NCBI RefSeq assembly: GCF_051900425.1 | Contig: NZ_JBHZGK010000001.1 | Location: 1 to 64,000, forward strand | Origin: Frateuria_A sp051900425 | GTDB lineage: Bacteria; Pseudomonadota; Gammaproteobacteria; Xanthomonadales; Rhodanobacteraceae | Reading direction: 5' to 3' | Length of the DNA: 64,000 nt | Shown: positions 33,354 through 42,094 of the stretch, one piece after another | How positions within the stretch are numbered: the first letter of the stretch is position 1 | Layout: each line of letters begins with the position of its first letter | Notes under the pieces: generated by a model | What the model saw: the letters and a program-made list of their open reading frames with translations, nothing else | Told to the model about the DNA's origin: nothing | The model's database searches: none | Program-made: the position numbers and the translations under genes

Positions 33354-33392
33354 GCCCCTCACCCGGACCCGTTCCCCACAGGAGAAAGGGAG
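33354..33392. repeat. REP-like repeat, family 1, copy c, overlapping the end of pncA
   Basis: gcccctcacccggacccgtt and ccccacaggagaaaggga match the inverted unit of copy b. It provides the last residues (SPVGNGSG) and the TGA of the nicotinamidase gene on the minus strand. Confidence 0.65.
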
Positions 33393-34000
33393 GCCAGCGC
33401 CGCGCGGGTGGCGTCGTCGCTCGCGGGTGTCACCGGTCGGGTCAGCTCCCACAGCATGTGCGCGCGGAAGCCGAGCGCCCGCGCATCCTGCACCGTCCAC
33501 AGCACGCACACGTCACGCGCCAACCCGCACACGTGTACCTCGCTCACGCCGCGCTCGCGCAGCCAGCCCGCCAGGCCGGTCGGCGGGCGCGTGCCGCCCG
33601 GGCCGTGGTTTTCGCGGAAGGCGCTGTAGGAGTCGACCGCCGGGTCGGTGCCCTTGCGCACGACCAGGTCGAGCGGCGTCCAGTCGATCGCCGGATGCAG
33701 CGCCGCGCCCGGCGTCCCGGCCACGCAGTGGACTTGCCACAGCGTCTGCGGAAACCCATGCAGGTTGATCTGCGCGAACGGCGCCTGATCCGCATGGTTG
33801 GCGGCAAAGGAAACGTGCCCGCGCGGGTGCCAGTCCTGCGTGGCGACCACGTGGCGGTAACGGCGCTCGCGCAGCAGGGTGTCGATGCCGGGCACGATGG
33901 CGTCGCCCTCGTGGCAGGCCAGCGGGCCGCCGGGCATGAAGTCCGGCTGCAGGTCCACCAGGATCAGGGCGGTGTCGGGCGGGCAGGGCGCGTGGTTCAT
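33359..34000 (-). CDS. pncA: Nicotinamidase / pyrazinamidase (213 aa)
   Basis: Converts nicotinamide to nicotinate for NAD salvage. The catalytic triad of the isochorismatase-like fold is D16 (LILVDLQPDF), K116 (LVVRKGTD) and C165 (CGLARDVCV). The metal site is QDWHPRGHVSF near 55-64. Length is normal. The ATG was chosen by family length; the ribosome site is poor. The C-terminal residues are encoded by a REP-like repeat. It is divergent from a small membrane-protein gene. Confidence 0.92.
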   Translation of the reverse strand: MNHAPCPPDTALILVDLQPDFMPGGPLACHEGDAIVPGIDTLLRERRYRHVVATQDWHPRGHVSFAANHADQAPFAQINLHGFPQTLWQVHCVAGTPGAALHPAIDWTPLDLVVRKGTDPAVDSYSAFRENHGPGGTRPPTGLAGWLRERGVSEVHVCGLARDVCVLWTVQDARALGFRAHMLWELTRPVTPASDDATRAALASLSPVGNGSG

Positions 34001-34048
34001 CGGGAAAGTGTAGTGGGTCGTCCACCGCTCCCATCCAGCCCTTCCCGG

Positions 34049-34054
34049 CATAAT
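34049..34054 (+). promoter_or_regulatory. Candidate -10 box (CATAAT) upstream of the 122-aa membrane protein
   Basis: cataat lies within the small palindrome ggcataatgcc, 27 bases before the ATG of the downstream gene. It sits in the divergent region between pncA and the membrane-protein gene. No -35 is clear. Confidence 0.3.
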
Positions 34055-34080
34055 GCCCGTTCCACCCATGGCGGAAACCG

Positions 34081-34449
34081 ATGCACTACGACCAATCCTG
34101 GATGGGCTACGGCTGGATCGGCGGCCTGCAGGCCGGCCTGATCGCGGCGGTGGCGGGAGCGCTGCTCTTCCTGCTGTTCCGCTGGCGCACGCGCGAGGCC
34201 TGGAGCCATGGCGCGCAGATGGCATGGGCCTACGTGCTGGGCGTCGCGCTCGCCGGCAGTGGCGATCTGGCGGATCTCTTCTACTTCAATTACGCGCGCC
34301 TGCAGTCGGTGCAGTTGCTGCGCGCGAAGCTGGCCGAAGTGCACGATCCGGACGGCCTGGGCACGCGCGTGCTGTGCGAGCTGGCCGGCGTGGGGGTCGG
34401 CATCGGGCTCGCCTGGATGGCCAGCGAATGGGCCGCGCGACGCAAGTGA
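34081..34449 (+). CDS. Small membrane protein of unknown function (122 aa)
   Basis: The ATG follows ggcggaaaccg. One hydrophobic helix near the N-terminus (IGGLQAGLIAAVAGALLFLL), a second around AWAYVLGVALAGSGDLADLF and a third at the C-terminus (ELAGVGVGIGLAWMASEW). The YFNYARLQSVQLLRAKL segment is helical. Not recognised. Confidence 0.6.
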   Translation: MHYDQSWMGYGWIGGLQAGLIAAVAGALLFLLFRWRTREAWSHGAQMAWAYVLGVALAGSGDLADLFYFNYARLQSVQLLRAKLAEVHDPDGLGTRVLCELAGVGVGIGLAWMASEWAARRK

Positions 34450-34492
34450 TCGCGAGGGGCGTCAGTCCATCGCCGCTCGCGATCGTTTGCAC

Positions 34493-34511
34493 GATGGGCT
34501 GAGACCCACCT
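34493..34511. repeat. Degenerate half copy of the 25985-26043 inverted repeat
   Basis: atgggctgagacccacctg resembles the ggtgggctgaagcccacc arm of the larger element. It lies just beyond the stop of the FAD-protein gene. Confidence 0.4.
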
Positions 34512-34517
34512 GCGCTT

Positions 34518-35921
34518 TCATCCGGCATGCGACGCCAGCCGCCGCCGTACCGGCGCGATGGCCGGTTCCAGAATCTGCGAGGCCAGCACGCGCGCCTGCA
34601 GCCGGATCTCCGGCATCGCGATCGATTCCCAGCGCGCGCCGCGCATGAGGCTGCCGATACCGAACAACCGTGGCCACGGCGTGCCGTCATGGCACAGGCG
34701 GCCATCCGGCGTGGCCTGGCAGCCCAGCCCCAGTGGGTCGGGCGTGACGTGGCCGTTGGTGACCATCTGGCGCATCAGCGGGTGGAGCGTGTTGCGCACG
34801 TCGGTGTCCAGGCCGATGGTCTGGATCGCCAGGTCCGCGAGCAGCGATGCGCTGGCGCCGGCATGCCACGCCTCCAGCTCGACCCGTCCGTCGCGCGACC
34901 GCGCGGCGGTGACGTGGCCGCTCACCCGCTTCAGTCGTCCCTCGCGTTCGAGCGCCAGCACCTGACGTTCGACCTGTGGCGGCATGCGGTGGCGGGCGCG
35001 TTCCCACGCCCAGCGGGCGTGGCGCAGGAAGCGTGCGCGTTCGGCCAGCGGCAGTGCTTCCCACAATTGATGCGTGGACGGGCGCAGGCTGTCGATCACC
35101 ACGCGCCAGTCTTCGCTGGCGGCGATCGCCTCGCGCAGCAGGCGCAGCCAGCGACGGATCTCCGGTGCGTCCTGCATGGCCTCGACCAGCCCGCCGCCGT
35201 CGTCGTCCGGGACGGTCGCCACCGGCAGGTGCGCCGCCGGCAGGCGGCCGTGGCGGGAAACCGCGGTGAAGTGCGTGTCGGGCCAGCGGTCGGCCAGTTC
35301 CAGCAGCACGTCCACCGCGCTCAGCCCCAACCCGACCAGCGCGACTTCGCGCGGTGGCGCGTGCACACCGGCCGAGGCCAGAAAGGCCCACGGGTCGATG
35401 ATGTAGCGCTGTTCTGCCAGCAGCGAGGCCTCGACGCCCGCGATCGGCCGCACCGGCAATGCGCCGATGGCCAGCACCGCGGCGTCGACGCGACTGGCGC
35501 GCTCGCCTTGGATCACCGTGACACCGTCGATCTCCGGGACCAGCGCATCGGCCGCGAACGGCACCACGCGCACGTCCACGCCACGGCTGCGCGATTGCGC
35601 CAGGGCGTTTGCCGCTTCGTCCTCCAGGTAGTCGCCGTACAACCGCCGAGGCAGGAAATCGGTGCCGGCAACCTGCGGGTCGGCGCGCTGGGCGAAGTCC
35701 AGGAAGCCGCGCGGCCTGCGCGAGAACATGCCCATGGTGGCGGCGCGCACGTTGAGCAGGTGGTGCGGCGAGGTCGTCCCGTAGGCGATGCCGCGCCCGG
35801 GATGCGCCGCGCCGCCGGTGTACCAGTCCAGGTGCAGCGGCGCGATGGCGCGATCGACCAGCTCGGTGAGGACGGCGACGGCGGCGGCGCCGCCGCCAAC
35901 GATGGCGACCCGTCGGAACAT
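34518..35921 (-). CDS. FAD/NAD(P)-binding protein, YdhS-like (467 aa)
   Basis: The N-terminal dinucleotide site VAIVGGGAAAVAVLTEL and the motifs GRGIAYGTTSPHHLLNVRA and RPRGFLDFAQ identify the FAD/NAD(P)-binding family of YdhS-type proteins (Pfam NAD_binding_9). A second Rossmann loop is VALVGLGLSAVDVLLELA. A flavin oxidoreductase is expected, but the substrate is unknown. The ATG follows cggagagccgcc. The upstream cysteine-dioxygenase-like gene ends 23 bases before it on the same strand, so they form an operon, and a joint role in thiol or sulfur chemistry is plausible. Confidence 0.85.
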   Translation of the reverse strand: MFRRVAIVGGGAAAVAVLTELVDRAIAPLHLDWYTGGAAHPGRGIAYGTTSPHHLLNVRAATMGMFSRRPRGFLDFAQRADPQVAGTDFLPRRLYGDYLEDEAANALAQSRSRGVDVRVVPFAADALVPEIDGVTVIQGERASRVDAAVLAIGALPVRPIAGVEASLLAEQRYIIDPWAFLASAGVHAPPREVALVGLGLSAVDVLLELADRWPDTHFTAVSRHGRLPAAHLPVATVPDDDGGGLVEAMQDAPEIRRWLRLLREAIAASEDWRVVIDSLRPSTHQLWEALPLAERARFLRHARWAWERARHRMPPQVERQVLALEREGRLKRVSGHVTAARSRDGRVELEAWHAGASASLLADLAIQTIGLDTDVRNTLHPLMRQMVTNGHVTPDPLGLGCQATPDGRLCHDGTPWPRLFGIGSLMRGARWESIAMPEIRLQARVLASQILEPAIAPVRRRLASHAG

Positions 35922-35944
35922 GGCGGCTCTCCGGTGGCCGGCCC

Positions 35945-36514
35945 TCAGCCCGGCAGCGGCCCGGCGATGGCCGGCCGCGAGGGGGGCATCCGCTGCCGGG
36001 TGGAGGGGGGCGGGGCATAGGCCAGGCCGGCGCCCGGGGCGCCCCCGAAAAGGTGCAGGCTGAGCGCGGCTTCGCGCACGGAAAGATTGCGGCAGCGGTG
36101 CAGGCGCGACTGGTCGGCGTCGAACCACAGCGCATCGCCCGGGCCAAGCCAGTGGCGCCCGTGTGCCAGCGGTTCGCCGCCGTCGCTCTGGCGGCGCCAG
36201 GCCTCCACTTCCATCGCCCCGTGCAGCGGGATTTCCAGGCCCCAGTGTGCGCCGTGGTCATGCAGCGCGGACACATGGTTGGCCGGCCAGGCGATCAGCA
36301 GCAGTTGCAGTTGCGCGCTGCCGGTCCGCAGCGGGCGGATACGCGGGCCACCGGCGGTGCGAACGCGGCTCGCCAGTGCGGTGAAAGCTTCTGTATGGAG
36401 GCGGACGGCGCTGCCCAGTTCGCGGGCGAGGGCGGCCAGGTCGGGGTGCTCCCCTCGGCAGTGCGCCAGCGCGATGCGGCGCAGCGCCTTCAAGCTTTGC
36501 CTGTGGTTTGCCAT
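35945..36514 (-). CDS. Cysteine dioxygenase-like cupin protein (189 aa)
   Basis: The metal-binding cupin motif is HDHGAHWGLEIPLHG, with a later His in SRLHRCRNLS, as in type I cysteine dioxygenases that oxidise a thiol to a sulfinate with non-haem iron. LLLIAWPANHVSALHDHGAH is the central strand pair. A proline-rich C-terminal tail is unusual. The substrate could be cysteine or another small thiol. It is the first gene of an operon with the FAD/NAD(P) protein. The ribosome site is poor. Confidence 0.75.
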   Translation of the reverse strand: MANHRQSLKALRRIALAHCRGEHPDLAALARELGSAVRLHTEAFTALASRVRTAGGPRIRPLRTGSAQLQLLLIAWPANHVSALHDHGAHWGLEIPLHGAMEVEAWRRQSDGGEPLAHGRHWLGPGDALWFDADQSRLHRCRNLSVREAALSLHLFGGAPGAGLAYAPPPSTRQRMPPSRPAIAGPLPG

Positions 36515-36603
36515 GGCAGGACCGTACGAAGAACGGCGACCAGTGGAGCATGGGCGCCGTTAAGCAGTCGTAACCCTTCAGTGCGCGATGCTGGGTGGCT
36601 TTT

Positions 36604-37263
36604 TTAGAGCTTGCGCAGCTCGAAACTCACCGGTACCCGCGCCCAGGCGCGTACCGCGTGGCCGTCCACGCTGGCCGGCTGGAAGCGCCAGCCCGCGAGT
36701 ACCTGCTCGCGGGCGCTGCGGTCGAGCAGCGCGTAGCCGCTGCTCAGCTCGACGATCACGTCCACCGGCTTGCCCGCTTCATCCACCAGCACGCGCAGCA
36801 GCACGGTGCCGTGCATGTGCTGGCGGATCGCCTGCGCCGGAAAGACCAGCGGCGCGCTGCGGTAGGCAAGGCTGGCCTCGACCGGCTCGCCCGGCACGGT
36901 GGCCGGGCTCGCACCGATCACCGGTGGGGCGATCGTGGGAACGTGGATCGGCGCCGCCGCCAGCGTCCCTTCGTCGCTGATGTGCAGGGTGCTGGCGATC
37001 GGCGGCGCGACATGCACGGGCGTGTGCCGGGTGACCGGCAGGATGGCCGGCAGCTGCGGTGCCTCGACCGGTTCGGGTTTGGGCGGGATGAAGCGCGTGG
37101 TCAGCGCCGAGGTGTCCAGTCGCGGCAGCGCCAGCGGCGGCAGCGGCCGGGTCGCGGCGACGAACACGGTGAGGTTGATGGCCATGGCCGCGCTCAGCGC
37201 GGTGATGCGGACCGGGTCGGGATGGGCGTGCGTGCGGGATGAAGCCAGGGTTGCGGACGACAT
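36604..37263 (-). CDS. TonB-family energy transducer (219 aa)
   Basis: The ATG has an excellent ribosome site (cacaggaggatcgccc). A single N-terminal hydrophobic segment (ITALSAAMAINLTVFVAATR) is followed by a Pro-rich spacer and the C-terminal TonB fold (PLVFPAQAIRQHMHGTVLLR, VLVDEAGKPVDVIVELSSGY, LDRSAREQVLAGWRFQPASV). It should link the proton motive force to an outer-membrane receptor. exbB/exbD are not nearby, so it is an accessory TonB copy. Confidence 0.85.
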   Translation of the reverse strand: MSSATLASSRTHAHPDPVRITALSAAMAINLTVFVAATRPLPPLALPRLDTSALTTRFIPPKPEPVEAPQLPAILPVTRHTPVHVAPPIASTLHISDEGTLAAAPIHVPTIAPPVIGASPATVPGEPVEASLAYRSAPLVFPAQAIRQHMHGTVLLRVLVDEAGKPVDVIVELSSGYALLDRSAREQVLAGWRFQPASVDGHAVRAWARVPVSFELRKL

Positions 37264-37434
37264 GGGCGATCCTCCTGTGCTTTTGGCGCAGGCACGCTGC
37301 CTTGCGGGCAGAGGGAATCGCGCCGGCGCGATGCCAGCCTAGGCCTGCCGATCGCCCGCGCGCAAGCATTCCCGCCGTGGCGCTCTTGCCGCACAATCCT
37401 CCGGCGCGGCCGCGGGGGCCGCCGGGAGGCAATC

Positions 37435-37875
37435 ATGACGATATTGAGCAAACTGGGCGCGCTGGCCTTGCTGGCGGGCGGGCTGGCGCTGTTGCCGGCC
37501 CCGGCGCACGCGGGCGAGATCTCCTGCAAGATGACTTTCTCGCTGTCGGGCTGGTCGGTGTTCTACAAGACCGCCAAGGGCAGCGGTACCGTCCACTGCA
37601 GCAACGGCCAGACCATGCACGTGAAGCTGAGCGCCAAGGGCGGCGGGCTCACCTTCGGCAAGACGCACATCGACAACGGTATCGGCAAGTTCAGCGGCGT
37701 GTACGACATCCACGAGGTGCTCGGCCACTACGCGAACGCCGAGGCGCACGCCGGCGCGGTCAAGTCGGCCGGCGCACAGGTGCTGACCAAGGGCAACGTC
37801 GGCCTGGCGCTCAGCGGCAAGGGCGAAGGCTGGAACCTGGGTGTCGCGTTCGGCGCGTTCATCATCGAGCAGTAA
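37435..37875 (+). CDS. Secreted conserved protein of unknown function (146 aa)
   Basis: The ATG follows cgggaggcaatc. The signal peptide (LALLAGGLALLPAPAHAG) is clear. The mature part is a beta-rich domain with CKMTFSLSGWSVFYKTAKGS, TMHVKLSAKGGGLTFGKTHI, NGIGKFSGVYDIHEVLGHYA and a Gly-rich end that forms repeated strands. As I recall, this pattern is conserved among related species; the function is unknown. It looks like a small beta-barrel or lipid-binding fold. Confidence 0.65.
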   Translation: MTILSKLGALALLAGGLALLPAPAHAGEISCKMTFSLSGWSVFYKTAKGSGTVHCSNGQTMHVKLSAKGGGLTFGKTHIDNGIGKFSGVYDIHEVLGHYANAEAHAGAVKSAGAQVLTKGNVGLALSGKGEGWNLGVAFGAFIIEQ

Positions 37876-37966
37876 CACCGGCCTGGACGTCCAGACGTCC
37901 GTCGCATAAACGATACGCGCGGGTATGGTAGGGTGGCCGCCCGGCCTTTCCGTCCTGGAGCCTTCC

Positions 37967-38632
37967 ATGCCCGCGCCTTCCGCCGTCCGCCCGCCGCGCT
38001 ACCGTTTCGGCGACGAGCTGGCCAGCACGCTCATCCACGGCATCGGCATCCTGCTCAGCATCGGCGGCCTGGCGACGCTGGTGGCGTTCGCCGCACTGCG
38101 CGGGGATGCCCGGGCCGTGGTCAGCTGCGCGGTGTTCGGCAGCACGCTCATCCTGCTCTACACCGCTTCGACCCTGTACCACGCGATCCCCGGCGAGCTG
38201 CCGCGGCGGGTGCTGCGTACGCTCGATCACATCGCGATCTTCCTGCTGATCGCCGGGACCTATACGCCGTTTACCCTGATCGTGTTGCCGGGGGCATGGG
38301 GCTGGGGCCTGTTCGCTGCGATCTGGACCCTGGCGCTGGTCGGCAGCGCGCTGGAGCTCGGGCTGTTGCGGCGCATCCAGACGCGTTGGCTGGCGGTGTC
38401 CATCTACGTGGCGATGGGCTGGGTGGCGCTGGTGGCGTTCGAGCCGTTGCGCACGCATCTGGCGCCGGGTGGGCTGGTGTTGTTGATCGCGGGTGGGGCG
38501 ACCTACACGCTGGGGGTGCCGTTCTATCTGTGCAAGCGGCTGCCTTTTCACCATGCGGTGTGGCACGGGTTCGTGCTGGCCGGCAGCGTGTTGCATTACC
38601 TGGCCGTGCTGCTCTACGTCATCCCGGACTGA
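37967..38632 (+). CDS. Hemolysin III / PAQR-family membrane protein (221 aa)
   Basis: A seven-helix protein with the family signatures STLYHAIPG, LRTLDHIAIFLLIAGTYTPF and FHHAVWHGFVLAGSVLHY, whose His/Asp residues bind zinc in the PAQR fold. Bacterial members (YqfA/HlyIII) are membrane-homeostasis proteins; the hemolysin label is historical. The start follows ctggagccttcc. A family 1 repeat lies just after the stop. Confidence 0.88.
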   Translation: MPAPSAVRPPRYRFGDELASTLIHGIGILLSIGGLATLVAFAALRGDARAVVSCAVFGSTLILLYTASTLYHAIPGELPRRVLRTLDHIAIFLLIAGTYTPFTLIVLPGAWGWGLFAAIWTLALVGSALELGLLRRIQTRWLAVSIYVAMGWVALVAFEPLRTHLAPGGLVLLIAGGATYTLGVPFYLCKRLPFHHAVWHGFVLAGSVLHYLAVLLYVIPD

Positions 38633-38640
38633 GCGCCTAG

Positions 38641-38698
38641 CTCCCTTTCCCCTCCGGCGAGAGTGGTGGGGCGAGGGGCCGGGGCTCGCCTGGGAGTA
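38641..38698. repeat. REP-like repeat, family 1, copy d
   Basis: ctccctttcccctccggcga, gagtggtggggcgaggggcc, ggggctcgcctgggagtaac. It matches the consensus of copies a, b and the copy at 57388 base for base in most positions. Confidence 0.75.
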
Positions 38699-38740
38699 AC
38701 CTTGATGGCGCCCTTCGGGTAAGCGTGCGGGTGGCGGGTC

Positions 38741-38765
38741 TTCGACGAGCTCGAGGCTCGTCGAA
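38741..38765 (-). terminator. Terminator-like hairpin downstream of the DUF885 gene
   Basis: TTCGACGAGC and GCTCGTCGAA form a perfect 10-bp stem with a 5-base loop, about 110 bases past the DUF885 stop on the minus strand. It could act for both flanking genes. Confidence 0.5.
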
Positions 38766-38873
38766 AACCCGGCCGGCGTCCTGTCGTCTGGGCTGATCCG
38801 CCAGGCGCCGCGCCATGAGCAGCGCCCCTTGCCGCTCGCGCGCGGGCCAACCCGTGCTCGAACCGTTGCGTGA

Positions 38874-40649
38874 TTACTTCTTCTGCTTCTGTTCCGGAAT
38901 GAACTGCGTGTGCACCGCCTCGGCCAGCTGTGCCGGCGGCAGAAGACCCTGGCCGATCACGAAGTCGTTGAAGGCCTTGCGGTCGAACTTGTCGCCGAGC
39001 GCCAGCTCGGTCTCCAGTCGCAGCTGCTGCAGGCGCAGGTAGCCGTAGAAATACGCCGTGGCCTGGCCGGGGCTGTTGAAGGTGTAGCGGTCCAGTTCCT
39101 GGCGGGCCATGGCCTCGGAGAGGCCGACGTCGTGGGTGAGCACGTCGTGTGCGCGCTCGCGGGTGATCAGCCCCAGGTTGAGCATGGGATCGAGGTAGGC
39201 GCGGGCGGCGCGCATCAGGCGGGCCTGCAGCGCGGCGAACTGGCCGGCCGGCGGCTCGTAGGGGAGCATCTCGGACTCGGCATACAGCGCCCAGCCTTCC
39301 ACGTTGACGCTGTTGAAGGCGAACAGGCTGCGCGCCAGCGAGACGCCGCGCTCGACCATCGCGGCGAACTGCAGTTCGTGGCCGGGGCGGCCTTCGTGCG
39401 CGGTCAGCGTCCAGGCGGCCGCCTTGAAGGTGAAGTCGTCGTAGGCCTGGCTGTTGTCCTTGCCGTTGCCAGGGTTGCCCATGGTCAGCACGAAGGTGCC
39501 GCGCTCGCCGTGGTTGTTGAGGAACGGCGGCGGGTCCATGTGCGGCGCGGGCGTCTGCGCGGCCTCGGCCTCGGAGGCCAGGCGCATCTGCATCGCACGC
39601 TTGGGCAGCGTGACGATGTTCTTGTCGCGGATGGTGTCCTCGATGTGTCCGAGCACCTCGTGGTACCAGGGTTCGACCTGGTCGCGGGTGAGCTGCTGCT
39701 TCTTCAGCGCCTTGAGCACGTCGCGGTAGTCGGTGGCGTCGATGCCCTCGGCCTTGGCCACCACCGGCGCCAGCGCCTGCATCATGCCCTGCAGTTCCAT
39801 GAACTCGAACTCGGCCTGCTTCATCAGCTGTTCGGGCGGAATGTCGATGCCGACCTGCTTGAGGTTGTAGGCGTACAGCGGCTCGGGCAGGCGGAAGTCG
39901 GTGCGCGCGCGTGGCAGCACGGTGCTGCGCACCCAGGCGTCGTAGTCCTTCAGCTGCGCATCGAGCGCGTCCAGCGCAGCCTTGCCCTCGGGCGTGTCGA
40001 GCTTGTACTTGGCGAACAGCTGGCGGATGCCCTCGACGTATCGCGGCGTGTTGGCGAGCTTCTGCTCGACCTCGCCCTTGTACGGGCCCAGCAGCGACTT
40101 CTCGCCCAGCCGGGCCGTGGTCAGCGCCTTGGCCTCTTCGGTGATCGGCGTGCAGCCGGGCGCCTTGCCGACGTAGCACTGGAGGCGCTTGAGCGCGGAC
40201 GGACGGCGCCTGGCGTCGACATCGTCCTTCAGCAGCGCGAACTCGCCGCTGAAGATCAGCGAGCCGATGTCGTTGTACGGCAGCAGGTACTTGCGGGTGA
40301 GGTCGATACCCTCGATCTGCTGGGCGCTGGCCTCGATCATGATCCTGAGGTCCTCGCGCACGTTCGGGTCCTTCTCCGTGGCGAGCAGTTTCTCCAGCTT
40401 GCCCTTGGCCTCCACCAGCGCGGCGCGCGAGCGTGCGTCGATGCCGGGCTTCAGGTCGGCGACCTTGGTGTCGAAACCGGGCACGCCGACCTGGGTGGCG
40501 AATTCCGGGCTGAAGCGGGCAATGGCGTCCAGCAGCACCTTGGCGTCGGCGTTGCTGCGTTCGACCCAGGCGCTGGGCGCGGCCTGTGCGTGCAGCGATC
40601 CGGCGGTGGCCAGCGTGGCGGCCAGGGCGAGGGCAAGGGTCTTGCGCAT
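38874..40649 (-). CDS. DUF885 family secreted metallopeptidase-like protein (591 aa)
   Basis: A signal peptide (ALALAATLATAGSLHAQA) leads to a mostly helical protein whose C-terminal half has the conserved HEGRPGHELQF (HExxxxH type) and VNVEGWALYAE motifs of DUF885, a gluzincin-like peptidase group. It is probably a periplasmic zinc peptidase or carboxypeptidase; activity is not proven for most members. Length is normal (about 600). The ribosome site ccaaggaggaaaacccc is excellent. The tail is Lys/Gln-rich. Confidence 0.85.
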   Translation of the reverse strand: MRKTLALALAATLATAGSLHAQAAPSAWVERSNADAKVLLDAIARFSPEFATQVGVPGFDTKVADLKPGIDARSRAALVEAKGKLEKLLATEKDPNVREDLRIMIEASAQQIEGIDLTRKYLLPYNDIGSLIFSGEFALLKDDVDARRRPSALKRLQCYVGKAPGCTPITEEAKALTTARLGEKSLLGPYKGEVEQKLANTPRYVEGIRQLFAKYKLDTPEGKAALDALDAQLKDYDAWVRSTVLPRARTDFRLPEPLYAYNLKQVGIDIPPEQLMKQAEFEFMELQGMMQALAPVVAKAEGIDATDYRDVLKALKKQQLTRDQVEPWYHEVLGHIEDTIRDKNIVTLPKRAMQMRLASEAEAAQTPAPHMDPPPFLNNHGERGTFVLTMGNPGNGKDNSQAYDDFTFKAAAWTLTAHEGRPGHELQFAAMVERGVSLARSLFAFNSVNVEGWALYAESEMLPYEPPAGQFAALQARLMRAARAYLDPMLNLGLITRERAHDVLTHDVGLSEAMARQELDRYTFNSPGQATAYFYGYLRLQQLRLETELALGDKFDRKAFNDFVIGQGLLPPAQLAEAVHTQFIPEQKQKK

Positions 40650-40719
40650 GGGGTTTTCCTCCTTGGATGGCCGGCGCAGCGTACGCGGGCGTGGCCGGGG
40701 CGCGCCTGTGCCTTAAGGT

Positions 40720-41199
40720 CTAGAGCAGCATGGCCAGGCCGAACAGGCCGACCATCAGGAACGAGATCACCAGCTTGACCAGCGTGCCGGCGAGCAGGCC
40801 GATCCAGGTGCCGGCGCCCACGTGGGCCGAGCGCAGCACGCTGGTGCCGGCCGAAAGCTCGCCCACCAGCGCGCCGACGAACGGGCCGAAGATCAATCCG
40901 GGAATGCCCAGGAACATGCCGACCACGGTGCCGATGGTGGCGCCCCAGAGCGCGCGCGGGCTGGCGCCGACCCGCTTGGCGCCCATCGCGCCGGCGACGA
41001 AGTCGACCAGCACGCCCAGCGCGCCCAGTGAGCCGATCACCAGCAGCCAGGCGAGGCCCAGGTGGCGGTAGCCGTCAACCGCGGCGACCAGCCAGATGCC
41101 GCCGAAGATCATCGGGATGCCCGGCAGCATGGGCAGCACCGTACCGGCGAGGCCGCCGACGATGAGCAGCGCGGCGAGCAGGTAGAGCGCGATTTCCAT
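40720..41199 (-). CDS. DUF456 family membrane protein (159 aa)
   Basis: Five to six hydrophobic segments with the DUF456 pattern: ALYLLAALLIVGGLAGTVLP, LPGIPMIFGGIWLVAAVDGY, GALGVLVDFVAGAMGAKRVG and FLGIPGLIFGPFVGALVGEL. The function is unknown. The start is the ATG after cccggagaccgccg; longer in-frame readings are arginine-rich non-coding sequence. It ends 70 bases before the DUF885 start on the same strand. Confidence 0.85.
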   Translation of the reverse strand: MEIALYLLAALLIVGGLAGTVLPMLPGIPMIFGGIWLVAAVDGYRHLGLAWLLVIGSLGALGVLVDFVAGAMGAKRVGASPRALWGATIGTVVGMFLGIPGLIFGPFVGALVGELSAGTSVLRSAHVGAGTWIGLLAGTLVKLVISFLMVGLFGLAMLL

Positions 41200-41320
41200 C
41201 GGCGGTCTCCGGGGGCAATGGTTCGAATGTGCAGGCGTTCGTCGGTGTCGACAAGCGCCGGAGGGGTAGCTTGGCTCCAGGCCGCCGCTTCGATCGCAAC
41301 ACGAACGGTTCCAGGCCCGC

Positions 41321-42094
41321 CTACGAGGAACGCGGCGGGGCCCGGCCGGGGGCACCGCCGGCACGCGCACCGAACACCATTTCGGTGGTCCAGGCCAGCA
41401 GCATCGAGGTGTAGGCCTGCTGGCAGTCGGGACTGGAAAGCGCGTGGTCGGCCTCGTCGATGATCCGGTAGGTGAGCGAATGGGTACGCCGGAAGGCGTT
41501 GCGGTAGCTGACGATGGCCGGGGGCGGCACCAGGTGGTCGTGACCCGATTCGACGATCAGCACGTCACCGCCGAAGTTCCCGCAGGCGCGCAGGGCGCGG
41601 TTGTCGTCCGGCTCGAGCACGCGGCTGCGGTAGGCGTCCAGTTGCCCGCGCGACAGCGAGCGTTTGGGTTCGTCCCAGTCCGCGTCCCGGTACAGCGCCG
41701 GCACGCGCAGCGCGAGCCATTTCACCGGACGCAGCGAGGTGAGGATGGCAGCGAGGTAGCCGCCATAGCTGGCGCCGACCACCAGGATCGAATCGGGGTC
41801 GACGTGCGGCTGCATGCGCAGGTGGTCGTAGGCGGCGACCACGTCGGCCAGGTTCTGCTCACGGGTGACGGTCTGGCGCATCGCCTCGGTGCGCACGTGG
41901 CCGCGCATGTCGAACGTCAGGCAGATGCAGCCCAGTGCGGCGATCTGCTGCGCGCGGCCCAGGTCGCGTTCCTGGCAGCCGCCCCAGCCATGCACGAACA
42001 GCACGCCGGGAATGGTCGAGCCGGGGGCGAGCAGGGTGCCGGCGATGCGGGCACCGTCGACGGCGATGTCGGTATGTTCGCTACGTGTTGTCAT
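41321..42094 (-). CDS. Alpha/beta hydrolase, dienelactone-hydrolase-like (257 aa)
   Basis: LFVHGWGGCQERDLGRAQQI is the oxyanion region; the nucleophile elbow is VVGASYGGYLA; the acid and base are likely in VESGHDHLVPPP and DEADHALSSPD. No signal peptide is present. The start ATG overlaps the end of the DUF3182 gene by 14 bases with gtggaggacg as ribosome site, so translation is coupled. Esterase or peptidase-like activity is expected; the substrate is unknown. Confidence 0.82.
   Translation of the reverse strand: MTTRSEHTDIAVDGARIAGTLLAPGSTIPGVLFVHGWGGCQERDLGRAQQIAALGCICLTFDMRGHVRTEAMRQTVTREQNLADVVAAYDHLRMQPHVDPDSILVVGASYGGYLAAILTSLRPVKWLALRVPALYRDADWDEPKRSLSRGQLDAYRSRVLEPDDNRALRACGNFGGDVLIVESGHDHLVPPPAIVSYRNAFRRTHSLTYRIIDEADHALSSPDCQQAYTSMLLAWTTEMVFGARAGGAPGRAPPRSS

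Noticed and set aside
37967..38632. Haemolytic toxin
   Set aside because: The hemolysin III name is historical; the sequence is a seven-helix PAQR membrane protein.
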